A DNA stretch of 12,741 bases, taken from the NCBI GenBank assembly GCA_002308135.1, contig DBVK01000075.1, forward strand, positions 800-13,540, written 5' to 3'. The stretch is from Bacteroidales bacterium UBA1266 (GTDB lineage: Bacteria; Bacteroidota; Bacteroidia; Bacteroidales; WCHB1-69). The translations under genes were made by a program, and so were the position numbers. The notes under the pieces were generated by a model that was given only the letters and a program-made list of their open reading frames with translations, was not told the DNA's origin and ran no database searches. The number at the start of each line of letters is the position of its first letter. Within the stretch, counting starts at the first letter, position 1. Shown here in pieces: positions 1 through 5,172 of the stretch.

Positions 1-1
1 G

Positions 2-1105
2 ATAGCCGCCGTTTTGTGCTGCGTGGGCAGCCTGAAAGCGCAGGAAGCGGGGAAAGGCGTCCGCACCTGGGAGCAAGGCAGGCTGTCGTGGAATGATTTT
101 TCAAAACGTAAAGGGAATGAGGCGCAACAAGCTGAATTCAAAGGCTTTCTCACCTACACACTGGAGCGGCGGAAAACAAATGACACCATTGTTTATCAGG
201 CGGAAATAAAAGCCTTCATGGACAGGGACTCCTCCTGGGCGGATCCAAACGCCATGACAGCGCAGGAACTCCGTTACCAGCAAGTGGTTTTTGACCTGCT
301 TAAACTGCAAAGCCTCCGCCTGCAGCTGGAAGCCAGGAAAATCCGCAAGCCAAACGAAATGGATTCCTGCCTCCAACGCGGCTTCGACCGCTACATGGAA
401 GAAGTGCGGCTGTTTCAAAAGGAGAGCAACAACGGGAAAGACAGTAGCGTAATACAGCAATGGGAAGTGCGCATGCAGCAACAACTGCAGGAGGCGCTAC
501 CGCCGACGTGGCAGACACCCCCTTTTTCGCCGGCGGCTTTCGGGTTCGGCGCGCATGTGCATGCCGGAAGCAACCTGTTTGCCGGGAACCTGGCCAAGCT
601 GTTCCGGCCAAGGGCCAATGTGGGGATAGGTTTTGATTTTTCCCTCGGGCGTTCCATGCTGCTTCTCAACGCCAACTTGGGCGGCATAAAAGTGCGCCCG
701 GACTCCATGTATATCCAGAAGGAGAAATGGGCCTCCTCCGACCATGTGGAACTGTACCAGATGGGCATGGCCTACGGATTCCGGCTGACGGCATGGAACA
801 AATGGCAGTTCACGCCCTTTGTCGGGTACGGCATCACCGAAATCTCCACCATTGCCGGACAAGGCGACGGGATGAAGCACAAAAAGAAAACAGGGGGTTG
901 GATGGGCGGCCTTTGTGTGGACTACGCCTTGCGAACCAGCATGAACCTGACACCGAACTATTTGCCGGCAAAAGAATGCCAAACCTTTTCCCTTAAGGCC
1001 AAATGCTATGTGACCCAAGCGGACTTCACCAGGGAACTAAACGGCCTGACCATCAATTTTGCACTAGCGGTCAACGTGTTCGACCGCTTTATCCGCTTGC
1101 GCTAA
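2..1105 (+). CDS. Exported protein: DUF922-like N-terminal region plus C-terminal predicted outer-membrane beta-barrel (5' partial)
   Basis: The frame is open from base 2, so the true start lies left of the window. The first visible residues (IAAVLCCVGSLKAQEAG) look like the end of a Sec signal peptide, with likely cleavage between A and QE. Counting from the first visible codon, residues about 25-105 follow the pattern I associate with DUF922-like Bacteroidota proteins: SWNDF (29-33), GFLTYTL (48-54), an alternating strand, then AFMDRDSSW (71-79). The following helix normally carries HEQxHFD but here reads YQQVVFD (92-98), so the HExxH residues are missing. A charged helical stretch (about 100-165) follows. 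From about residue 180 to the end there are amphipathic strands rich in Gly and aromatics (AFGFGAHVHAG, ANVGIGFDFSLG, WQFTPFVGYGI, LTINFALAVNVF), typical of a small outer-membrane barrel. The function is unknown. The barrel is an inference from strand pattern, and the DUF922 link is from memory of the family. Confidence 0.8.
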   Translation: MAAVLCCVGSLKAQEAGKGVRTWEQGRLSWNDFSKRKGNEAQQAEFKGFLTYTLERRKTNDTIVYQAEIKAFMDRDSSWADPNAMTAQELRYQQVVFDLLKLQSLRLQLEARKIRKPNEMDSCLQRGFDRYMEEVRLFQKESNNGKDSSVIQQWEVRMQQQLQEALPPTWQTPPFSPAAFGFGAHVHAGSNLFAGNLAKLFRPRANVGIGFDFSLGRSMLLLNANLGGIKVRPDSMYIQKEKWASSDHVELYQMGMAYGFRLTAWNKWQFTPFVGYGITEISTIAGQGDGMKHKKKTGGWMGGLCVDYALRTSMNLTPNYLPAKECQTFSLKAKCYVTQADFTRELNGLTINFALAVNVFDRFIRLR

Positions 1106-1108
1106 ACG

Positions 1109-2704
1109 TCAGGGGACACGCTGTTCCTCCTCCCGTTTCTCCCAAAGGTCTATCTCGCCCAAACGCTTGTTGTAGAAACGGTACTCCAGCAATTGGAATG
1201 AAGGCATCGCCTTGAGGCGGAACCATTGCTTCGCCCGCCACACCCACTGCAGGTGCAGGCTCGGAAAACCTCTTTTCAAATACGCGTATATAAAAGGATG
1301 CACCTGCAAGGTCAGGCATTTGTGCCTGTGGTTGCGCATCAGGAACTCCAGGTTTTCCTGAATCTCATCCAAAACCATGACCGCGGGCTTGATTTTACCG
1401 CTTCCGTGGCAGGACGGGCATTTTTCAAGCAAATCGGTATTGGTTTCCGGACGCACCCTTTGCCTTGTAATCTGAATCAGTCCGAATTTATTGATAGGCA
1501 GTATGGTATGGTTCACCCTATCCTTTTTCATCTCCTCCACCATGCGGTTGTAGAGGGCCTTACGGTTCTCCGCCAGACGCATGTCAATGAAGTCCACAAT
1601 GATAATGCCGCCAATGTCGCGCAATCGCAGCTGCCGCGCGATTTCCACGGCGGCCTCCATGTTCACTTTCAGGATGTTCTCCTCCTGCGGTTTTTGGGAA
1701 TCCATTTTGTGACCGCTGTTCACATCAATCACATACATGGCCTCTGTCTGTTCGATAATCAGGTAGATACCGTTTTTTATCGCCACTATTTTCCCGAAAC
1801 CGCTCTTGATTTGGCGGTCGATGCCATAATACTCGAACAGGGGGGTGGGGCGGTTGTGGTATTTCACAATACCGGCCTGGTTTGGTGCAATCTGTCTGAC
1901 ATAGGAGCTCAAGTTCTCGTATTGCTGCCTGCTGTTGGTGTAGATGGCGGTGAAACTGTCGTTCAGCATATCACGAAGCAGGGAAGAGGTACGGTTCAGC
2001 TCGCTGCATAGCTTTTTGGGGAAATAGGTGCCGCTAATGTTATCCAAAGTGGCTTTCCATTTCTCCAACAAGTCGCGCAAATCCGCCAGCAGCTCCTCCT
2101 TGCCCTGTTTTTCCGCCACAGTGCGTATGATAATGCCCACATTCTTGGGCTTTATGCCGGAAACCAGGCCCAAGAGGCGGCTGCGCTCCTTACGGTTCTT
2201 GATTTTCTGGGAAATCATGATTTCATTGGCAAACGGAATCAGCACCAGAAAACGGCCGGCGTACGAAATCTCACAGGACACACGCGGCCCCTTGGTGGAG
2301 ATCGCCTCCTTCACCACCTGCACCATCACCAGCTGGTTGAACGAGAAAATATCCTTGATGCCCGTGGATTTGCTGACCAATGGCTCCAGCGGATATTCCT
2401 GCCGCATGAGATCAAACCGGCCCCCTTGCAATTTCTCCCGAATATATTTATTGAACGTCAGTACTTTGTTCCCCAAATCCGAAATATGGAGAAAGGCGTC
2501 CTTTTCATGTCCTATATCAACAAATGCCGCATTCATGCCGGGAACAACACGGCGAACCCTTCCCAAATAAATATCTCCCACCATGAAATTGCTGTTGATC
2601 TTCTCCTTGTGCAATTCCACCAAGGTGTTGTTCTCCAACAGGGCAATTTCTATATCTTTCTCTCCTGCATTTACATATAACTCTTTCTTCCCGCTTTCAC
2701 TCAT
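1109..2704 (-). CDS. rng: Ribonuclease G/E family endoribonuclease
   Basis: This is a single-strand endoribonuclease of the RNase E/G family, 531 aa, acting in rRNA and mRNA processing. An N-terminal S1-like domain is visible (GDIYLGRV ... GMNAAFVDIG ... AFLHISDLG). The catalytic pair is D327 in VIDVNSGH and D371 in VDFIDM, matching D303 and D346 of E. coli RNase E in motif and spacing. The zinc-link cysteines are C429 and C432 in CPSCHGSGK. Length and the short C-terminus fit an RNase G-like enzyme without the degradosome scaffold of E. coli RNase E. I chose the ATG at 2704 because homologues begin near SESGKKELYVNAG and because GGGAG precedes it. An in-frame ATG at 2755 would add 17 residues encoded across the upstream hairpin and is unlikely. 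It is the last gene of the minus-strand series, and its stop lies 3 bp from the convergent first gene. No clear promoter is seen in the 33 bp between hairpin and start. Confidence 0.95.
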   Translation of the reverse strand: MSESGKKELYVNAGEKDIEIALLENNTLVELHKEKINSNFMVGDIYLGRVRRVVPGMNAAFVDIGHEKDAFLHISDLGNKVLTFNKYIREKLQGGRFDLMRQEYPLEPLVSKSTGIKDIFSFNQLVMVQVVKEAISTKGPRVSCEISYAGRFLVLIPFANEIMISQKIKNRKERSRLLGLVSGIKPKNVGIIIRTVAEKQGKEELLADLRDLLEKWKATLDNISGTYFPKKLCSELNRTSSLLRDMLNDSFTAIYTNSRQQYENLSSYVRQIAPNQAGIVKYHNRPTPLFEYYGIDRQIKSGFGKIVAIKNGIYLIIEQTEAMYVIDVNSGHKMDSQKPQEENILKVNMEAAVEIARQLRLRDIGGIIIVDFIDMRLAENRKALYNRMVEEMKKDRVNHTILPINKFGLIQITRQRVRPETNTDLLEKCPSCHGSGKIKPAVMVLDEIQENLEFLMRNHRHKCLTLQVHPFIYAYLKRGFPSLHLQWVWRAKQWFRLKAMPSFQLLEYRFYNKRLGEIDLWEKREEEQRVP

Positions 2705-2737
2705 CTCCCATGGGTATTGTATGGTATGAAAAATAAA

Positions 2738-2778
2738 AAAAACTAAATTACGCACATTCCATGCGTAATTTAGTTTTT
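2738..2778 (-). terminator. Perfect 17-bp hairpin with T-tract between the COX24-like gene and RNase G/E
   Basis: TGCGTAATTTAGTTTTT at 2762-2778 pairs perfectly with 2738-2754 around a 7-nt loop. Read on the minus strand, the second arm runs into a long T-tract, which is the form of an intrinsic terminator for the HU and COX24-like genes. On the plus strand the hairpin is also followed by a T5 run, but no plus-strand gene ends here. It lies only 33 bp before the RNase G/E start, so it may also act as an attenuator or leader element for that gene. Confidence 0.75.
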
Positions 2779-2801
2779 ACAGTTGTTTGTTCCACAAAAG
2801 G

Positions 2802-2891
2802 CTATTTCTTCTTATGCCTGTTCTTTCTCAGACGTTTTTTCCTTTTGTGGGTTGCCATTTTATGTCTTTTTCTTTTTTTACCGCTTGGCAT
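2802..2891 (-). CDS. 29-aa basic protein of the AURKAIP1/COX24-like type, probable ribosome-associated protein
   Basis: The minus-strand frame from ATG 2891 to TAG 2802 encodes 29 residues: MPSGKKRKRHKMATHKR for the first 17, then KKRLRKNRHKKK. Well over half are Lys, Arg or His. The core (KRHKMATHKRKKRLRKN) matches the short COX24/AURKAIP1 motif that is widely annotated in Bacteroidota. Its mitochondrial relatives belong to the small ribosomal subunit (mS38), so a ribosomal role is likely but inferred. The start lies 15 bp after the HU stop, in the same direction, so the two are probably cotranscribed. The perfect hairpin at 2738-2778 follows 23 bp downstream. An internal ATG (codon 12) could give an 18-residue form, but the full form fits the family. 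Confidence 0.85.
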   Translation of the reverse strand: MPSGKKRKRHKMATHKRKKRLRKNRHKKK

Positions 2892-2906
2892 GGCTTGACA
2901 CTTTAA

Positions 2907-3191
2907 TTATTTTACTTTCGTTTTAATGGTATTGGTAAACGATTTGGCCGGTTTGAAGGCAGGGATATTGTGGGCGGGGATAACCAAAGTGGTGTTCTTG
3001 GAAATGTTCCGTCCGGTCTTCTGGGCTCTCTCTTTCACGATGAAGCTGCCAAAGCCTCTCAAATACACATTGTTCTTTTTCAGCAAAGAATTTTTCACTG
3101 TCGTCATGAAAGTTTCAACCACTTGTTGCACGGCAACTTTCTCAATACCTGTTTTGCTGGCGATTTCAGCAACAACTTCTGCTTTTGTCAT
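2907..3191 (-). CDS. HU/IHF-family DNA-binding protein
   Basis: This 94-aa DNABII protein bends DNA as a dimer and organises the nucleoid. The helical N-terminal half (MTKAEVVAEIASKTG to about residue 38) is followed by the family core VYLRGFGSF (42-50) and the DNA-gripping arm (about 53-78), ending in PAFKPAKSF. At the arm tip, where HU has RNP with the intercalating proline, this protein has RNI (residues 61-63), so the proline position holds isoleucine. As far as I recall, Bacteroidota relatives share GRNISKNTT, so this is probably lineage-typical. The ATG at 3191 gives the usual family length. The gene heads a two-gene unit with the COX24-like gene and is preceded by an AT-rich gap with a -7 element, direct repeats and a leader hairpin. 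HU and IHF subunits cannot be told apart from sequence alone here. Confidence 0.95.
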   Translation of the reverse strand: MTKAEVVAEIASKTGIEKVAVQQVVETFMTTVKNSLLKKNNVYLRGFGSFIVKERAQKTGRNISKNTTLVIPAHNIPAFKPAKSFTNTIKTKVK

Positions 3192-3223
3192 AATTCCGTA
3201 ATTTTATTAAATTAATACCTGTC

Positions 3224-3243
3224 GGAACGGATTTCCCCATTCC
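3224..3243 (-). promoter_or_regulatory. Leader hairpin near the predicted 5' end of the HU mRNA
   Basis: On the minus strand GGAATGG (3243-3237) can pair with CCGTTCC (3230-3224) around a 6-nt loop. This is a 7-bp stem with one G-U wobble that forms only in the minus-strand RNA; the plus-strand version has a C-A mismatch. It lies about 10 nt after the transcription start expected from the -7 element at 3257-3264, and 32 nt before the HU start codon. It could protect the 5' end of the mRNA or control translation. No T-tract follows, so it is not a terminator. Confidence 0.45.
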
Positions 3244-3245
3244 AA

Positions 3246-3289
3246 ACAAAACGTTGCAAAATTATAACATATTTAAATACAAAACGTTG
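3246..3289. repeat. Two 11-bp direct repeats (ACAAAACGTTG) flanking the HU -7 element
   Basis: ACAAAACGTTG occurs exactly at 3246-3256 and 3279-3289, 33 bp start to start, or about three helical turns. Each copy contains the palindrome AACGTT. On the minus strand (CAACGTTTTGT) one copy covers the place of the -33 TTTG and the other the expected transcription start, with the -7 element between them. This is the geometry of a repressor operator or a promoter-embedded binding site. The bound protein is unknown. Confidence 0.55.
3257..3264 (-). promoter_or_regulatory. Candidate -7 promoter element for the HU gene
   Basis: The minus strand reads TAATTTTG, an exact match to the Bacteroidales primary-sigma -7 consensus TAnnTTTG. 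A TTTG lies 15 bp upstream (3280-3283), closer than the usual gap of about 20 bp, so the -33 match is imperfect. The predicted leader to the HU ATG is about 60 nt. A-tract-rich DNA at 3290-3420 upstream could act as an UP-like or curved region. Confidence 0.55.
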
Positions 3290-3420
3290 ATTTTCTTTAC
3301 TTTTTTTAAAAAATATTTTTAAACTATTCTGTTTCAGTGTTTTATATTTTTCCAATAAAACAATGGGATTTTTTGTTTTGAAAATGCAATCATTTGTTTT
3401 CCAGTGATTTTAAAAAACAC

Positions 3421-3464
3421 ACCATGCGCCTGCCCTTGCCGGCTTCCGCTGTCAAAAGCATGGT
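3421..3464 (-). terminator. Possible terminator after lspA
   Basis: ACCATGC at 3421-3427 pairs perfectly with GCATGGT at 3458-3464, starting 2 bp after the lspA stop codon. On the minus strand the second arm is followed by GTG and six T (to 3412). The 30-nt segment inside the arms is GC-rich and may fold further (GCC/GGC pairs). The stem is only 7 bp with a long interior, so this is a moderate call. Confidence 0.45.
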
Positions 3465-3466
3465 TT

Positions 3467-4111
3467 TTAGCAGGATTCTTCCTCTTTTTTAGCATCAAAG
3501 GAGGACACGAAGGCCGAAAGAACCCGTCCGTAAAAAACCAGTATCACCAAAAGTCCGGTGGTGATGTAGGCATCCGCCAGATTGAAAATCGCAGGGAAAA
3601 AATGGAATATACGGTTCGCACCCAAGGGGATGTCAAACAAATCGAACTGCAGCATGTCCACCACCTTCCCCTGGAAAAAAGGCGCGTATCCGCCGGCTTC
3701 CGGAAACATGGAGGCCACAGGGCCGTAGTAATCGGAATAGGAGAAAAGCCGTCCGTAAAACACACAGTCTGTCACATTGCCCAAAGCACCGGCAAAAACG
3801 AGCATGCTGCACAGAATGAAGCCGAAGGGCAGTTTTTCCTTGTGATGAAGCATTTTATGGATCGCCCACAGAATAAATCCGGAAGCGAACAGACGGAACA
3901 GCGTTAGCAGCACCTTGCCTATCGGACGGCTCCAAAACACCATACCGAAAGCAATTCCTTCATTTTCAATATAATGCAGACTAAACCACTTGCCAAGCAC
4001 CGCTATTTGCTCCCCCAGGGAAAGATGGGTCTTCACCCAAACCTTCAGCGCCTGATCAGCGGCTATCAGCAGCAAAATCAGCAGATAAACGCAGATGGAA
4101 CGTTTTTTCAA
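3467..4111 (-). CDS. lspA: Lipoprotein signal peptidase (signal peptidase II)
   Basis: This inner-membrane aspartyl protease cleaves prolipoprotein signal peptides at the lipidated cysteine. The protein has 214 aa and four expected hydrophobic segments (about 5-20, 65-86, 96-113, 180-199). Family motifs are ADQALKVWVK (18-27), ENEGIAFG (49-56), GALGNVTD (108-115) and FNLAD (176-180). D115 and D180 are the expected catalytic pair. The roughly 60-residue loop between them is longer than in proteobacterial enzymes, as I recall for Bacteroidota. The start is a TTG at 4111: there is no ATG in frame before the second conserved motif, and the upstream stop leaves no room. The TTG gives the typical KKR-hydrophobic N-terminus. 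It begins 8 bp after the dksA-like stop, so the two are probably cotranscribed. GldH, encoded at 9433, is a likely substrate type. Confidence 0.94.
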   Translation of the reverse strand: MKKRSICVYLLILLLIAADQALKVWVKTHLSLGEQIAVLGKWFSLHYIENEGIAFGMVFWSRPIGKVLLTLFRLFASGFILWAIHKMLHHKEKLPFGFILCSMLVFAGALGNVTDCVFYGRLFSYSDYYGPVASMFPEAGGYAPFFQGKVVDMLQFDLFDIPLGANRIFHFFPAIFNLADAYITTGLLVILVFYGRVLSAFVSSFDAKKEEESC

Positions 4112-4119
4112 GACGCAGC

Positions 4120-4536
4120 CTATTTCTTTTTTTCTTCCAGTTTGGCCTCTACGGACAGGGTGGCGTGAGGCACGCTGCGCAAACGCTCCTTGGGAATCAG
4201 CTGGCCCGTTTTGCGGCAGATGCCGTAGGTTTTGTTTTCTATCCTGACCAGCGCCGCCTCCAGATTCTGAATATATTTCTCCAAACGGGACGCCAATTGC
4301 GCATTCTCCTCCTTAAGCAAGGTCTGCTGGCCCTCCTCCAGGATTTTGAACGTGGGAGCCGTGTCATTCGTGTCATTCCCGGAAGAACCGTTCATGGAAC
4401 TTTTGAAGCTTTCCATATCCCGACGGGCCTTTTCCAGTTTATCCAAAATTAACTCTTTGAATTCCTGAAGCTCCTCATCGGAATACCGGATGGCGGTTTG
4501 TTCCATATTCATACCCGTAATCTCCTCTTTTGCCAT
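4120..4536 (-). CDS. TraR/DksA-family protein with degenerate zinc finger
   Basis: This 138-aa protein belongs to the DksA/TraR family, which modulates RNA polymerase through its secondary channel, often together with ppGpp. Residues about 20-100 form a charged coiled coil. At the tip it has DTNDTA (55-60), matching the DxxDxA motif essential in E. coli DksA. The C-terminal globule (YGICRKTGQLIPKERLRSV, 104-122) matches the family, but of the four zinc cysteines only C107 remains: the others are T110, S128 and A131. The lineage seems to share this loss, so the fold is probably stable without zinc. The ATG at 4536 gives the usual length with a short extra N-terminus; ATGs at codons 9 and 11 are alternatives. 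It is the first gene of the dksA-lspA pair, facing away from tsaE across a 178-bp gap. Confidence 0.9.
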   Translation of the reverse strand: MAKEEITGMNMEQTAIRYSDEELQEFKELILDKLEKARRDMESFKSSMNGSSGNDTNDTAPTFKILEEGQQTLLKEENAQLASRLEKYIQNLEAALVRIENKTYGICRKTGQLIPKERLRSVPHATLSVEAKLEEKKK

Positions 4537-4714
4537 AATCTGTTTTTTTTATTGGACAATCCTCTGTTTGTAATATACTCTGTTTAAATGCTTTAAATTA
4601 ATCCATAAAACATAGCCCACCTTTGGCAAAAATAACAAAAAAACAAATATCTTTTGAGGTACATACGATTTCTTCTCCCATTTCGTTTTCCTTGCGTCTG
4701 AAAAAAGGGAAAAC
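4537..4714. other. AT-rich divergent gap between the dksA-like gene and tsaE
   Basis: This 178-bp gap must hold the promoters of both genes. On the plus strand TTTG at 4622-4625 and TATCTTTTG at 4648-4656, 22 bp apart, resemble the -33 and -7 elements with one extra T, which would give a tsaE leader of about 50 nt. On the minus strand I see no exact TAnnTTTG. CTCTGTTT occurs twice 16 bp apart (4562-4569, 4578-4585), 26-49 bp upstream of the dksA-like start; this may be chance. No RNA gene or reading frame is supported here. Confidence 0.4.
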
Positions 4715-5137
4715 ATGCCAACCATCACGTGTGACTCAACGGAAGGCCTGACGGCCGTGGCGGAACAGCTGCTGCAAACCCATGCGGACAAACGGGTGTT
4801 TGCGCTGCATGCGGAAATGGGCACGGGGAAAACGACCTTTGTGCAAGCGGTTTGCACGGTTTTGGGAAGTGCTGACCATGCCACCAGCCCCACCTTTGCC
4901 ATTGTAAACGAATATCCGCTGCCCCAGGGCGGGCGCATCTTCCATTTGGACTGCTACCGCCTGGAGAACCTCCGCGAAGCGGAAGAGATAGGCGTGGAGG
5001 AATACCTGTACAGCGGGGACTATTGCTTTGTCGAATGGCCGGAAAACATCGGGGGGCTGATTCCCGAAAACTGTGTGCACGTATATATCCGGACCGAAAA
5101 CCCTTATGCCGGCGGCAAACGGGTTTTCACCTTTTAA
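4715..5137 (+). CDS. tsaE: TsaE: tRNA threonylcarbamoyladenosine biosynthesis ATPase
   Basis: TsaE is the P-loop ATPase that works with TsaB and TsaD to make t6A37 on tRNAs reading ANN codons. The protein has 140 aa, normal for the family. The Walker A region is AEMGTGKT (33-40) with K39 and T40; the first glycine of the usual GxxGxGKT is alanine here. TSPTF (57-61) is the switch-like motif, HLDCYRL (77-83) carries D79, and VEWPE (106-110) carries E107-W108. All match E. coli TsaE in order and spacing. The ATG at 4715 is preceded by GGGA about 5 nt upstream. The gene stands alone, convergent with sufD: the stop TAA (5135-5137) overlaps the sufD stop on the other strand in the palindrome TTAA. 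Partners tsaB and tsaD are not in the window. Confidence 0.95.
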   Translation: MPTITCDSTEGLTAVAEQLLQTHADKRVFALHAEMGTGKTTFVQAVCTVLGSADHATSPTFAIVNEYPLPQGGRIFHLDCYRLENLREAEEIGVEEYLYSGDYCFVEWPENIGGLIPENCVHVYIRTENPYAGGKRVFTF

Positions 5138-5172
5138 CATTCCGGAAAGTCCACCTGAAAATCAATTTTTTT
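5122..5172 (+). terminator. Weak candidate terminator for tsaE, inside the sufD 3' end
   Basis: GGTTTTCA (5122-5129) can pair with TGAAAATC (5156-5163), an 8-bp stem with one G-U, followed by AA and seven T (5166-5172). The loop is long (26 nt) and contains TTCCGGAA. Because the two genes share their stop codons, any terminator must lie inside the opposite gene. Low confidence. Confidence 0.25.

Noticed and set aside
1104..1138. AAACG and CGTTT between the first gene and RNase G/E, considered as a bidirectional terminator.
   Set aside because: The stem is only 5 bp with a 25-nt unpaired interior and no T-tract.
1226..2011. A 261-codon plus-strand frame opposite RNase G/E.
   Set aside because: The minus strand encodes the catalytic and zinc motifs across the same bases; the plus-strand product is His-rich nonsense typical of antisense frames.
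2705..2755. A 17-residue N-terminal extension of RNase G/E starting at ATG 2755.
   Set aside because: It would be encoded by the hairpin and T-tract, and homologues start near the second methionine.
2926..3215. Two plus-strand frames of about 80-90 codons opposite the HU gene.
   Set aside because: Both are antisense to the HU gene, which has full family motifs, and neither has a promoter or a plausible product.
3290..3420. Very AT-rich stretch with A-tracts, considered as an RNA gene or origin.
   Set aside because: No stable long fold, no DnaA-box-like repeats and no frame are seen. It is best explained as upstream promoter DNA and the region after lspA.
4562..4585. CTCTGTTT repeated 16 bp apart before the dksA-like gene, considered as an operator.
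   Set aside because: The repeat is short, in low-complexity T-rich DNA, and no promoter element is recognisable around it, so chance is likely.
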